A stretch of 64,000 bases of DNA from Streptomyces sp. XD-27 (GCF_030553055.1 NZ_CP130713.1:2542001-2606000), one strand, 5' to 3'; shown: positions 8,913 through 18,045, counted from the stretch's first letter. Numbers and translations: made by a program. The notes: generated by a model not told the origin, from the letters alone.

Positions 8913-9143
8913 ATGACCACCGAGGCGGGTTCCGTGACCACCGTGTACCAGATCACCGGCATGACCTGCGGCCACTGCGAGGGCGCGGTCTCCGAGGAGA
9001 TCTCCACCATCACCGGGGTCGACTCCGTCAAGGCCGTCGCCGCCACCGGGCAGGTCACCGTCGTCTCCGCCGCACCGCTGGACGACGAGGCCGTGCGCGC
9101 GGCGGTCGACGAGGCGGGGTACGAACTCGTCGGCCGGGCCTGA
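8913..9143 (+). CDS. copZ: Heavy-metal-associated domain protein, copper chaperone (CopZ-like)
   Basis: A 76-residue cytoplasmic metallochaperone with one HMA (ferredoxin-like) domain. The Cu(I) ligands are visible in GMTCGHCEGAV near residue 20. CopZ normally passes copper to a P-type ATPase, but no copA is next to this gene here. The CsoR-like operator about 80 bases upstream supports copper-induced expression. ATG 8913 follows GGGAGAG at 8902-8908. A strong hairpin at 9199-9228 ends the transcript. Confidence 0.85.
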   Translation: MTTEAGSVTTVYQITGMTCGHCEGAVSEEISTITGVDSVKAVAATGQVTVVSAAPLDDEAVRAAVDEAGYELVGRA

Positions 9144-9198
9144 CGCGCCCTCCACAGAGATTCACCAAGTCCCCATAAGCCGCACAACACCCATACAC

Positions 9199-9228
9199 AA
9201 GAGCCTCGATCTTCAGATCGAGGCTCTT
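9199..9228. terminator. Terminator after the copper chaperone
   Basis: A perfect 13-base-pair stem (AAGAGCCTCGATC / GATCGAGGCTCTT) with a TTCA loop, followed by GCCCTTTTA. It is the clearest rho-independent terminator in the region. Confidence 0.85.
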
Positions 9229-9640
9229 GCCCTTTTACGTGCCGATATGGCAAGAGACGCAGATCACATACAACCGAACGTAACCCTTGAGGGGGGTCGG
9301 GAGTCTAACTCTGCGGTTGGGCCGTCTTGGGGGACGGTTCCGGCTACGCGTGGCCGGGGCGACGTACCCGGGGAGCTTTGAGCGGCCCTCCCGTACGTAC
9401 GCGTCCCGGCAGGTCGCGCCCGTGGACCAGCACGGGCCAGTGAACACCCGGCCGGATCCCGTGGGGGGAATCCGAACCGGGAACGGGGAGCGCCCCGCTC
9501 CGACCCGTGGGGGGATCGGCAGCGGGGCGCTTCTCTACATGTGTGCGCCCCGCTACGACCCTCCCCCACTACCGCGGGGGCTCAGGGATCGACAGCGGGG
9601 CGCTTCTCTACGCGCAGGGCACTGTGTCGCGAAGAGCGCG
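9229..9640. other. Gene-free stretch with two tandem hairpins downstream of gltA
   Basis: No convincing coding region was found. The left part (9229-9480) holds nothing recognised. The right part contains two hairpins with the same arms: AGCGCCCCGCT 9489-9499 with AGCGGGGCGCT 9521-9531, and GCGCCCCGCT 9545-9554 with AGCGGGGCGC 9594-9603, the latter with an inner CCCCC/GGGGG pairing. The surrounding sequence is directly duplicated. They lie just past the citrate synthase stop and probably act as tandem transcript ends for it. Confidence 0.6.
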
Positions 9641-10930
9641 TCAGCGCTGCTCGACCGGAACGAAGTCGCGCTCGACGACGCCCGTGTAGATCTGGCGCGG
9701 GCGGCCGATGCGGGAGCCCGGCTCCTTGATCATCTCGTGCCACTGGGCGATCCAGCCCGGAAGCCGGCCGAGCGCGAACAGCACCGTGAACATCTCCGTC
9801 GGGAAGCCCATCGCCCGGTAGATCAGGCCGGTGTAGAAGTCGACGTTCGGGTAGAGCTTGCGCTCCACGAAGTAGTCGTCGGCGAGCGCGTGCTCCTCCA
9901 GCTTGAGCGCGATGTCGAGCAGCTCGTCGCTCTTGCCGAGGGCCGAGAGGACATCGTGCGCCGCCGACTTGATGATCTTCGCCCGGGGGTCGAAGTTCTT
10001 GTAGACGCGGTGCCCGAAGCCCATGAGCTTCACGCCGTCTTCCTTGTTCTTCACCTTGCGGATGAAGGAGTCGACGTCGCTGCCCTCGGCCTTGATGCGC
10101 TCCAGCATCTCCAGCACGCTCTGGTTGGCGCCGCCGTGCAGGGGACCCCACAGGGCGCTGATCCCGGCCGAGATGGACGCGAACATGTTCGCCTGCGAGG
10201 AACCGACCAGGCGGACGGTCGAGGTCGAACAGTTCTGCTCGTGGTCGGCGTGCAGAATCAGCAGCTTGTCCAGCGCGCTGACCACGACCGGGTCCAGGTT
10301 GTACTCCGCGGCGGGCACCGAGAAGGTCATGCGGAGGAAGTTCTCCACGTACCCCAGGTCGTTGCGCGGGTAGACGATCGGGTGGCCGACCGACTTCTTG
10401 TACGCGTACGCCGCGATGGTCGGGAGCTTGGCGAGCAGCCGGACCGTCGACAGGTGGCGCTGCTTCTCGTCGAACGGGTTGTGGCTGTCCTGGTAGAACG
10501 TCGACAGGGCGCTGACCACGGAGGACAGCATCGCCATCGGGTGGGCGTCACGCGGGAAGCCGTCGTAGAACCGCTTCACGTCCTCGTGCAGCAGCGTGTG
10601 CGTCGTGATCTCTTCGCGGAACGTCGAGAGCTGGTCGACCGTCGGCAGCTCGCCGTTGATCAGCAGGAACGCCGTCTCCAGGAAGGTGCTGCGCTCGGCG
10701 AGCTGCTCGATCGGATAGCCGCGGTAGCGCAGAATGCCCTGCTCGCCGTCGAGGTAGGTGATCGCGGATTTATACGCTGCGGTGTTGCCGTATCCCGAGT
10801 CCAGGGTCACCAGACCGGTCTGAGCGCGGAGCTTGCTGATATCGAAGCCCTTGTCGCCGACAGTGCTGTCGACCACCGGGTAGGTGTATTCGCCGTCCCC
10901 GTACCGCAGTACTACAGAGTTGTCACTCAC
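9641..10930 (-). CDS. gltA: Citrate synthase
   Basis: Condenses acetyl-CoA and oxaloacetate into citrate at the entry to the TCA cycle; cytoplasmic. The 429-residue protein has the type-II hexameric citrate synthase motifs: HADHEQN, GPLHGGANQ, MGFGHRVYKNFDPR, and a C-terminal R-Q-I-Y-T-G segment. GTG 10930 (VSDNSVVLRYGDGEY) is preceded by GAGGG and gives the length usual in Streptomyces; an upstream in-frame GTG at 10978 would add 16 residues. It ends in front of the tandem hairpins at 9489-9603. Confidence 0.95.
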   Translation of the reverse strand: MSDNSVVLRYGDGEYTYPVVDSTVGDKGFDISKLRAQTGLVTLDSGYGNTAAYKSAITYLDGEQGILRYRGYPIEQLAERSTFLETAFLLINGELPTVDQLSTFREEITTHTLLHEDVKRFYDGFPRDAHPMAMLSSVVSALSTFYQDSHNPFDEKQRHLSTVRLLAKLPTIAAYAYKKSVGHPIVYPRNDLGYVENFLRMTFSVPAAEYNLDPVVVSALDKLLILHADHEQNCSTSTVRLVGSSQANMFASISAGISALWGPLHGGANQSVLEMLERIKAEGSDVDSFIRKVKNKEDGVKLMGFGHRVYKNFDPRAKIIKSAAHDVLSALGKSDELLDIALKLEEHALADDYFVERKLYPNVDFYTGLIYRAMGFPTEMFTVLFALGRLPGWIAQWHEMIKEPGSRIGRPRQIYTGVVERDFVPVEQR

Positions 10931-11039
10931 GTCATCCCTCACCGACGTCTGGTTCTCTTCTTCGAGGTGCCCTGACACCCCCTACCTTCCCCCATTTGGA
11001 CGATGAACGTGCACTCGGGGTCGGCCGAAGGGCCTATCT

Positions 11040-11056
11040 GCGGCACTCAGTGCCGC
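11040..11056. terminator. Possible hairpin between recD2 end and gltA promoter
   Basis: GCGGCAC-TCA-GTGCCGC forms a 7-base-pair stem downstream of the recD2 stop codon (11082, minus strand) and upstream of gltA. No T-rich tail is present, so it is a weak terminator or an operator-like element. Confidence 0.35.
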
Positions 11057-11081
11057 TGTCAAGGCCATCCTGCCCCCTTCG

Positions 11082-13316
11082 TCACTGTTCGGAAACCCTT
11101 CCGACACGGATGCCACCGCCGATCCGGTGATCCAATGCCGTACACCGGCGGCCCGCGGAGACCGTGCGCACCGCCTGGCCGAGCGCCCGCCGGGAGCCGA
11201 CAAGTACGACGAGGTGCTTTGCCCTGGTCACGGCCGTATACAGCAGATTGCGCTGGAGCATCATCCAGGCGCCGGTGGTCACCGGGATCACCACCGCCGG
11301 GTACTCGCTGCCCTGGGAGCGATGGATCGTCACGGCGTAGGCGTGCGCCAGCTCGTCCAGTTCGTCGAAGTCGTACCCGACCTCCTCGTCCTCGTCGGTC
11401 AGCACGGTCAGCCGCTGCTCGTCGTTGTCGAGGTCCGTGACGACGCCGACCGTGCCGTTGAAGACGCCGTTCGCACCCTTTTCGTAGTTGTTCCTGATCT
11501 GCGTGACCTTGTCCCCTACGCGGAAGATGCGGCCGCCGAAGCGCCGTTCGGGCAGGTCGGGACGGGCGGGGGTGATGGCCTGCTGGAGCAGTCCGTTGAG
11601 GGTGCCCGCGCCCGCCGGGCCGCGGTGCATCGGGGCCAGCACCTGGACGTCGCGGCGCGGGTCGAGGCCGAACTTCGCCGGGATCCGGCGGGCCGCCACG
11701 TCCACCGTGAGTCGCCCGGCCTCCTCGGTGTCCTCCTCGGCGAAGAGGAAGAAGTCCGCCATGCCCTCGGCGACCGGGAGCACCCCGGAGTTGATGCGGT
11801 GGGCGTTGGTGACCACCCCGGACTGCTGAGCCTGCCGGAAGATCCGGGTCAGCCGCACCGCCGGCACCGGTCCGCCCTCCGCCAGCAGGTCCCGCAGCAC
11901 CTCCCCCGCGCCGACCGACGGGAGCTGGTCCACATCGCCCACCAGCAGCAGGTGCGCACCCGGCGGCACCGCCTTGACCAGCTTGTTGGCGAGCAGCAGA
12001 TCGAGCATGGACGCCTCGTCCACCACCACCAGATCGGCGTCCAGCGGGCGGTCCCTGTCGTACGCCGCGTCCCCGCCGGGCTTGAGCTCCAGCAGCCGGT
12101 GCACGGTGGAGGCGTCCGCTCCGGTCAGCTCGGCGAGCCGCTTGGCGGCCCGCCCGGTGGGGGCCGCCAGCACCACCTTGGCCTTCTTGGCGCGGGCGAG
12201 CTCCACCACGGACCGCACCGTGAAGGACTTGCCGCAGCCCGGACCGCCGGTGAGCACCGCGACCTTCTCGGTGAGCGCGAGCTTGACCGCGTCCCGCTGC
12301 TCCGGGGCGAGGTCCGCGCCGGTGCGCGCGGCCAGCCAGCTCAGCGCCTTGTCCCAGGCCACGTCCTGGAAGACCGGCATCCGGTCCTCCTCGGTGCGCA
12401 GCAGCCGCAGCAGCTGCCCGGCGAGGGAGACCTCGGCACGGTGGAACGGGACGAGGTAGACGGCGGTGACGGGCTCCTCGCCGTCTCCGCCGGGCAGCGT
12501 CTCGCGGACCACGCCCTCGGGGTCCTGCGCCAGCTCGCCGAGGCAGTCGATGACCAGCCCGGTGTCGACCTGGAGCAACTTCACCGCGTCCGCGATCAGT
12601 TGCTCCTCGGGCAGATAGCAGTGGCCGCTGTCGGTCGACTGGGACAGCGCGTACTGCAAGCCCGCCTTGACCCGGTCGGGGCTGTCATGCGGGATGCCCA
12701 CCGACTGGGCGATCTTGTCGGCGGTGAGGAACCCGATGCCCCATACGTCGGCCGCCAGCCGGTACGGCTCGTTCCTGACCACCGAGATGGAGGCGTCACC
12801 GTACTTCTTGTAGATCCGCACGGCGATGGAGGTGGAGACGCCGACGCCCTGGAGGAAGACCATGACCTCCTTGATCGCCTTCTGCTCCTCCCATGCCGCG
12901 CCGATCATCCTGGTGCGCTTGGGGCCGAGGCCGGGAACCTCGACCAGCCGCTGCGGCTCGCGTTCGATGACATCGAGGGTGTCGACGCCGAAGTGCTCGG
13001 TGATCCGGTCGGCGATCCGCGGGCCGATGCCCTTGATCAGCCCGGAGCCGAGGTACCGGCGGATGCCCTGGACGGTGGCGGGCAGCACGGTGGTGTAGTT
13101 CTCGACGGTGAACTGCCTGCCGTACTGCGGGTGGGAGCCCCAGCGGCCCTCCATGCGCAGCGACTCGCCCGGCTGCGCCCCGAGCAGCGAGCCGACGACG
13201 GTCAGCAGGTCGCCGGAGCCGCGGCCGGTGTCGACGCGCGCGACCGTGTAGCCGTTCTCCTCATTGGCGTAGGTGATCCGCTCCAGGACCCCTTCCACCA
13301 CCGCGAGTTTGAGCAT
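11082..13316 (-). CDS. recD2: RecD2-like ATP-dependent DNA helicase
   Basis: A superfamily-1B 5'-3' DNA helicase of the RecD2 type, found without RecB/RecC and linked to replication-fork and repair work. About 744 residues: an N-terminal OB-like/helix-hairpin-helix part (VPGLGPKRTRMIG, GIGPRIADRI), Walker A GGPGCGKSF, Walker B VVDEASM, and the C-terminal UvrD-like VTIHRSQGSEY and TRAKHLVVL motifs. ATG 13316 (MLKLAVVEGVLERITYANEENG) matches the usual start of the family; the upstream in-frame extension is not conserved. Single gene, divergent from rbsK. Confidence 0.92.
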   Translation of the reverse strand: MLKLAVVEGVLERITYANEENGYTVARVDTGRGSGDLLTVVGSLLGAQPGESLRMEGRWGSHPQYGRQFTVENYTTVLPATVQGIRRYLGSGLIKGIGPRIADRITEHFGVDTLDVIEREPQRLVEVPGLGPKRTRMIGAAWEEQKAIKEVMVFLQGVGVSTSIAVRIYKKYGDASISVVRNEPYRLAADVWGIGFLTADKIAQSVGIPHDSPDRVKAGLQYALSQSTDSGHCYLPEEQLIADAVKLLQVDTGLVIDCLGELAQDPEGVVRETLPGGDGEEPVTAVYLVPFHRAEVSLAGQLLRLLRTEEDRMPVFQDVAWDKALSWLAARTGADLAPEQRDAVKLALTEKVAVLTGGPGCGKSFTVRSVVELARAKKAKVVLAAPTGRAAKRLAELTGADASTVHRLLELKPGGDAAYDRDRPLDADLVVVDEASMLDLLLANKLVKAVPPGAHLLLVGDVDQLPSVGAGEVLRDLLAEGGPVPAVRLTRIFRQAQQSGVVTNAHRINSGVLPVAEGMADFFLFAEEDTEEAGRLTVDVAARRIPAKFGLDPRRDVQVLAPMHRGPAGAGTLNGLLQQAITPARPDLPERRFGGRIFRVGDKVTQIRNNYEKGANGVFNGTVGVVTDLDNDEQRLTVLTDEDEEVGYDFDELDELAHAYAVTIHRSQGSEYPAVVIPVTTGAWMMLQRNLLYTAVTRAKHLVVLVGSRRALGQAVRTVSAGRRCTALDHRIGGGIRVGRVSEQ

Positions 13317-13440
13317 GGTCCGACCGTACCGCCGGGCTCCGACACTCGTCGGGGCCTGTGGACAACCGGCGGCCGTCCACCGCCCGGGCCCGTGGTCGCC
13401 ACGGACCGCGGCGTCAACAAAGCCGGTAGGCAGAGCCGCT

Positions 13441-13491
13441 CTTTGCACGGCGGCTCTCTTTGCGCGGTGGCACTCTTTGCGCGGCGGCTCT
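13441..13491. repeat. Three tandem 17-base repeats upstream of rbsK
   Basis: Consecutive units at 13441-13457, 13458-13474 and 13475-13491 follow CTTTGCRCGGYGGCWCT, with only three variable positions. The array ends 50 bases before the ribokinase start, in the recD2/rbsK divergent gap. It has no spacers, so it is not CRISPR. Confidence 0.8.
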
Positions 13492-13541
13492 CGTCAAACA
13501 TCAGGACTCAAACGTACGTACAGGACGAAAGGACGTGCAGG

Positions 13542-14450
13542 ATGCACGACTACGACCTGCTGGTCGTAGGGTCGGCCAACGCCGATCTGGTGGTCGGTGT
13601 CGACCGTCGCCCGGCGGCGGGCGAGACGGTCCTCGGCTCTGATCTGGTGGTCCACCCCGGCGGCAAGGGCGCCAACCAGGCGGTCGCCGCCGCCCGGTTG
13701 GGGGCCCGTACGGCGCTGCTCGCGCGGGTCGGCGACGACGCGCACGGCCGGATGCTGCTGGACGCGCAGCGCGCCGCCGGCGTCGACACCGGCGGGGTCC
13801 TGGTCGGCGGCGCCCCGACCGGGGTCGCCCTGATCACCGTGGATCCGTCCGGCGACAACAGCATCGTGGTGTCGCCCGGGGCCAACGCCCGGCTGGCGCC
13901 GGCGGACGTGCGGGCCGCCGGCAGCCTCCTGGCGGCCGCCCGCGTGGTCTCGCTGCAACTGGAGATCCCGCTGGAGACGGTCGGCGCGGTGGTGCGGACG
14001 GTGAGCCCCGGCACGCGGGTGGTGCTCAACCCCTCGCCGCCCGCCCCGCTGCCCTCCGACGTGCTCGCCGCCTGCGATCCACTGGTGGTCAACGAACACG
14101 AGGCGCGGGTGCTGCTGGCGGACCACCCGGCGGCCCGGGAGGACGCGCCGGAGGTCTGGGCGTCGGCCCTGCTCGCGCGCGGCCCGCGGTCGGTGGTGGT
14201 GACCTTGGGCGCCGCGGGCGCGCTGGTCGCGGACCGGCACGGCACCGTACGGGTGGCCAGCCCGAAGGTCGCGGCCGTGGACACCACCGGGGCGGGCGAC
14301 GCCTTCACCGGGGCGCTCGCCTATCGGCTGGGGGCGGGCGACGACCTGGAGACCGCGGTGCGGTTCGCGGTGCGCGTGGGCGCGGCGGCGGTGACCCGGC
14401 CGGGGGCGCAGGAGTCGTTCCCGGCCGCCGGGGAGGTGCCGGCCCCGTGA
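13542..14450 (+). CDS. rbsK: Ribokinase (PfkB family)
   Basis: Phosphorylates ribose or a similar sugar at O-5 with ATP; cytoplasmic. 302 residues with the PfkB signatures: N-terminal HPGGKGANQAVAAARLGA (sugar and lid contacts) and C-terminal DTTGAGDAFTGALAY, which holds the catalytic aspartate and anion hole. It stands alone rather than in an rbs operon. ATG 13542 is preceded by GAAAGGA at 13527-13533. The upstream 17-base tandem repeats may regulate it. A strong hairpin at 14527-14553 follows the gene. Confidence 0.9.
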   Translation: MHDYDLLVVGSANADLVVGVDRRPAAGETVLGSDLVVHPGGKGANQAVAAARLGARTALLARVGDDAHGRMLLDAQRAAGVDTGGVLVGGAPTGVALITVDPSGDNSIVVSPGANARLAPADVRAAGSLLAAARVVSLQLEIPLETVGAVVRTVSPGTRVVLNPSPPAPLPSDVLAACDPLVVNEHEARVLLADHPAAREDAPEVWASALLARGPRSVVVTLGAAGALVADRHGTVRVASPKVAAVDTTGAGDAFTGALAYRLGAGDDLETAVRFAVRVGAAAVTRPGAQESFPAAGEVPAP

Positions 14451-14526
14451 GGCGGTCCGGAACGGAAAATTGAATATTTTACCGATTTGCAACGTCTGCC
14501 CCGGAAGGGGTGAGCGGACGTTTCGA

Positions 14527-14553
14527 GGGGCCCGGTCCGATGGACCGGGCCCC
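14527..14553. terminator. Terminator after rbsK
   Basis: A perfect 12-base-pair stem (GGGGCCCGGTCC / GGACCGGGCCCC) with a GAT loop, 76 bases past the rbsK stop, followed by CTTCACT. Confidence 0.8.
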
Positions 14554-14914
14554 CTTCACTCCCCCGTGCTCCCCCCCAAGGCCTCCCGCGAAATCCCCCC
14601 GGATCTCCTCGCGGAAGGCCTGATGACGGGTACGACTCACATCGGGCGGGAAGGGTTGCACGGTTTCCCGGAGTTATCGACGCATCGCCTGCTGTCACGC
14701 CGACCGCCCCGTTCGCATACGCCTGGTGCCGACCGGAAACCGTCTGTGACCTGGCCTTGGGACCAACAGAGTGCGAACATTTCATCGAGTGGCGAGTTGG
14801 CGTCGGCCCTCTCCGGACCGTCCGAGCTCACCGCATCCTGTATCCCGCTGTCAGGCGTCGGGGCAGGCCCCCCGCGCGTCCCCCCTGTTGGCGGCTGGAA
14901 CGGGAGGATGTTCG
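14554..14914. other. Gene-free leader of the PEP-synthase-like gene
   Basis: No coding region was found. A second hairpin with one mismatch (AGGCCTCCCGCGA 14579-14591 with TCGCGGAAGGCCT 14609-14621) follows the rbsK terminator. The rest should hold the promoter of the gene at 14915. No rifampicin-associated element (a GGGGCTTGC...GCAAGCCCC palindrome) was seen, and no known riboswitch was recognised. Confidence 0.5.
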
Positions 14915-16987
14915 ATGACAGCGATCGAGGAACGCACCACCCGAACCGTCTCGCTGGACGCCCCCGACGCCCGGCGGTCCGCGTCCGCGGGCGCGAAAGC
15001 CGCCCATCTGGCGCGCGCCGCCCACGCCGGACTCCCCGTGCTGCCCGGTTTCGTCATTCCCTACGGCTCCGACAGCGACGCGCCGGCGGTCCATCGGGCG
15101 TGGCGCGAGCTGTCCGCGGACGGTGCCCACGCCCTGGTCGTCCGCTCCTCCTCGGCGCACGAGGACACCCAGGACTCGTCCATGGCGGGGCAGTTCACCT
15201 CCGTACTGGACGTGCGCGGCTGGGAGGCGTTCCGCGCGGCCGTGAGGACCGTGCTCGGCTCGGCGCGGCGGCCCGGCGGCGACCCGCCCGCCCCCATGGC
15301 CGTCCTCGTGCAGCGCATGCTGCCAGCCACCGCGGGCGGAGTGCTCTTCGGCGCCGACCCGGTCGAGGGCCGCGACGACCGGATGCTGGTCAGCGCGGTA
15401 CGGGGCGGTCCGGACGCCCTGGTCAGCGGCGAGCAGTCCGGCACCGACCACCACCTGACCCGGCACGGCCGGCTGCTGCGCACCGAGCCGCCGGAGCCGG
15501 ACGCCGACCTGGTGCTGGGGCGCGCCGAGCTGCACAGGCTGGCCCGGCTGGCGCGGCACGCCCGGCAGTTGTTCGGCAGCCCTCAGGACATCGAGTTCGC
15601 GTTCGACGGGGACGGGAAGCTGTGGCTGCTCCAGAGCCGCCCGATCACGGCGATGGCCGCCCGTCCGCCGCGCGGGGCGCGGCTGCTGGGTCCGGGGCCG
15701 GTCGCCGAGACCCTGCCGGACGCGCTGCAGCCGCTGGAGGAGGACCTGTGGGTGCTCCCGATGTCCCGGGGGCTCGCCGCCGCCCTGGACATCGGCGCGA
15801 CCGTGCCGCGCCGCAGACTGCGCGCGCTGCCGGTGGTCCGTACGATCGGCGGGCGGGTCGCCGCCGATCTGGAGCTGCTCGGCGCGGTGCCGCCCCGGCA
15901 CCGGTTCCTGCACCTGGTCAACCCGCTGCCGGGGGCACGAAGGCTCGCGGCGGCCTGGCGGGTCGGCCGGCTGCACTCGGTGCTGCCGCAGCTCGCGCTC
16001 GATCTGCTCGCCGACGTCGACCGCAGGCTCGCCGAGACGGGGCCGCCGCGCGAGCTGGACCGGGCCGAGTTGATCGCGCTGCTGCGGTGGGCCCGTGGCG
16101 CCCTGGTGGCCCTGCACGCGCAGGAGGCGCTGGCGGGCGCACTGCTGGGCGACGCGCGCGGCGCCACATCCGCCGGGGTCGCGCTCTCCGCGCTCGCCGA
16201 CGGCCGGGAGCGCGGCCTGACCGACGCGCAGATCATCGCCTCCTCCCCGGTCGTGCTCGCGCTCGCCCCGCCGAGCGTGACCACGCCACCCCGGTTGCCG
16301 CGCGACACGTCCTCCGCGACCGGCGGATCCAGCGGTTACGGCGCGGGCGTCGCCTCGCTGCCCGTACGGGAGGCGCTGCGGCTGCGTGTCCGCTGGGTGC
16401 AGGAACTCCAGGCGCGGCTGGTACGGGAGACCGCCCGGCGGCTGGCGGCACGGGGCGCGCTGGCCGAACCCGAACGCGTCGCGCTGCTGCGCTGGCCGGA
16501 GCTGATCACCGCGCTCCGGCACGGCCCGCTGCCCGGTGACCTCGGCGAGCGGCTGGCCCGTACGGCGAGCGCGCCGCTGCCGGACGCGTTCCGGCTGGCG
16601 GACGGCGGCGTGGTCGTGCCCGAGCGGTCCGCACACCACCGGATCGGGGCGGGGCAGGGCGTCTCCGCGGGCAGGGTGACCGGGACCTCATGGGACGGCG
16701 GCGGCACGCGGCCACCGGACGCGGTCCTCGTCGTACGGACCCTGGACCCGGCGCTGGCCCCGCTGCTGCCCGCGGTGACCGGTTTGGTGGCACAGACCGG
16801 CAGTCCGCTGTCCCATCTGGCGGTGCTGGCCCGCGAGTTCCGGCTGCCTGCCGTGGTCGGTGTCGGCGACGCGGTACGGCGCTTCCCGCCCGGCACCCGG
16901 CTCACGCTCGACGGCACCACCGGTGAGGTGTCCGCCGAGTCCGGCAGCGGCTGCCCGGGGGGCCAGGAGCGGGAGGTGGACCGATGA
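14915..16987 (+). CDS. PEP/pyruvate-binding phosphotransferase-like protein (PEP synthase/PPDK/Rph fold)
   Basis: 690 residues. The N-terminal ATP-grasp (PPDK_N) domain spans roughly residues 1-240: VVRSSSAHEDTQDSSMAGQFTSVL and the terminal LWLLQSRPITA. A middle domain of unknown role follows. The C-terminal mobile phosphohistidine domain is near residues 600-680, with the carrier His in TGSPLSHLAVLAREF. The architecture matches PEP synthase and rifampicin phosphotransferase and suggests ATP-driven phosphoryl transfer to an unknown acceptor. ATG 14915 follows GGGAGG at 14902-14907. It overlaps the next membrane-protein gene (ATGA), so the two are probably co-translated. Substrate unknown. Confidence 0.75.
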   Translation: MTAIEERTTRTVSLDAPDARRSASAGAKAAHLARAAHAGLPVLPGFVIPYGSDSDAPAVHRAWRELSADGAHALVVRSSSAHEDTQDSSMAGQFTSVLDVRGWEAFRAAVRTVLGSARRPGGDPPAPMAVLVQRMLPATAGGVLFGADPVEGRDDRMLVSAVRGGPDALVSGEQSGTDHHLTRHGRLLRTEPPEPDADLVLGRAELHRLARLARHARQLFGSPQDIEFAFDGDGKLWLLQSRPITAMAARPPRGARLLGPGPVAETLPDALQPLEEDLWVLPMSRGLAAALDIGATVPRRRLRALPVVRTIGGRVAADLELLGAVPPRHRFLHLVNPLPGARRLAAAWRVGRLHSVLPQLALDLLADVDRRLAETGPPRELDRAELIALLRWARGALVALHAQEALAGALLGDARGATSAGVALSALADGRERGLTDAQIIASSPVVLALAPPSVTTPPRLPRDTSSATGGSSGYGAGVASLPVREALRLRVRWVQELQARLVRETARRLAARGALAEPERVALLRWPELITALRHGPLPGDLGERLARTASAPLPDAFRLADGGVVVPERSAHHRIGAGQGVSAGRVTGTSWDGGGTRPPDAVLVVRTLDPALAPLLPAVTGLVAQTGSPLSHLAVLAREFRLPAVVGVGDAVRRFPPGTRLTLDGTTGEVSAESGSGCPGGQEREVDR

Positions 16988-18045
16988 GGCTCCTGATGCG
17001 ACACCTGGTGTACCTGTTCGGCGGGGCCGCGGCGGTCGGTGCGGCCTCCTATGTGGTGATCTACCTCTATCGCTGGCAGTGGCAGCGGGCCATCCTGTGC
17101 GGCGTCCTGCTGCTGATCGTCGAGGTGCTGCTGTTCGGGTTGGCCGTCCTCGGCCGGATCTCCCGGCTGGAGGCACGGATCGACAAGAGCCTGTCCGCCG
17201 ACCGGCGGCGGGAGGAGGTCCTGGCCCGGCTGCGGCTGGGGGCACCGCCCAGCGGTGGCTGGGGGACGGTCGACGGGCCGGGGTCGCCTCCGGGGACGGC
17301 AGGGGCGGTACGCCCCCGCTTCCGGTGGCTGGAGGATCCGGCCGATCCCGGGCTGAACCGCACCCACGTGTTCGTCCCTGTGCTGATGGTGACCGGCGTG
17401 CTGCTCTCCGGGCTGGCCTGGGTCGTGCAGAAGGTCGCCGAGTCCACGGTGCGGCCGGCCGCCGACCGGCGGCTGGCCGGGCGGCTGGCGCCGCTCGCCG
17501 CGCCTCCTTTGGGGGCGCCGGACGGCGGCGGAGCAGGGCGCGCGGGCGGCAAGGGCACTCCGGACGGTCCAGGCGATCCGGACGGTCCAGGCGATCCGTA
17601 CGGGCCGGATCTGGAGGACCTCCCACCACTGGGGCGGGGACGCAGCCCCTGGACGGTCGGGGCGATCGCGCTGACCGCGGTCGCCCTGCTGACGGCGGGC
17701 GTGATGGGGCTCGCCGATCTCACGCAGACCCGGGCGGAGCGTGCGAGCGACGCGGCCGGGACATCGGTGCTGGTCAAGGTGGTGCTGCGGGACGAGTCCG
17801 GGACATCGGACCGGGCGGAGCTCGCCGCCCGCCAGATGTGGGAGCACTGCCGCGGCTCGACCTCCGTACCGCTGCGGCACGCCACACTGGGCGAGCTCGG
17901 CGACGGGCTGTACGCGGGGGCCGTCCACCCCGCGCTGACCCCGCACGACACGCTGCGGCTGCACGGATGCCTGGAGGACGCGACCGTGGACGGCGCGCAC
18001 TTCCAGGTCGTCGGCATCGGCGATATGGACCCGGACGACGGCTGA
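16984..18045 (+). CDS. Hypothetical membrane protein coupled to the PEP-synthase-like gene
   Basis: 353 residues, family not recognised. Hydrophobic segments lie near residues 10-25 and 36-55 (ILCGVLLLIVEVLLFGLAVL), 128-145 (PVLMVTGVLLSGLAWVV) and 223-243 (VGAIALTAVALLTAGVMGLA). The first pair is followed by a charged stretch (SRLEARIDKSLSADRRREE). A Gly/Pro/Asp linker is encoded by two exact 18-base repeats (17563-17598, DGPGDP twice). The C-terminal globular part after the last segment contains two cysteines and may be extracytoplasmic. The start ATG overlaps the previous stop, implying joint function. Confidence 0.75.
   Translation: MRLLMRHLVYLFGGAAAVGAASYVVIYLYRWQWQRAILCGVLLLIVEVLLFGLAVLGRISRLEARIDKSLSADRRREEVLARLRLGAPPSGGWGTVDGPGSPPGTAGAVRPRFRWLEDPADPGLNRTHVFVPVLMVTGVLLSGLAWVVQKVAESTVRPAADRRLAGRLAPLAAPPLGAPDGGGAGRAGGKGTPDGPGDPDGPGDPYGPDLEDLPPLGRGRSPWTVGAIALTAVALLTAGVMGLADLTQTRAERASDAAGTSVLVKVVLRDESGTSDRAELAARQMWEHCRGSTSVPLRHATLGELGDGLYAGAVHPALTPHDTLRLHGCLEDATVDGAHFQVVGIGDMDPDDG

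Noticed and set aside
13441..13491. CRISPR array
   Set aside because: The 17-base units are directly adjacent with no spacers, and no cas gene is present. The same reasoning applies to 22285-22334 and 27903-28034.
11127..14450. Long plus-strand frame spanning recD2 and rbsK
   Set aside because: The first part is antisense to recD2; only the rbsK part from ATG 13542 is coding.
14554..16987. Rifampicin phosphotransferase with its promoter element
   Set aside because: The domain order fits, but the GGGGCTTGC...GCAAGCCCC palindrome that normally precedes rph was not seen, so the drug role is not claimed.
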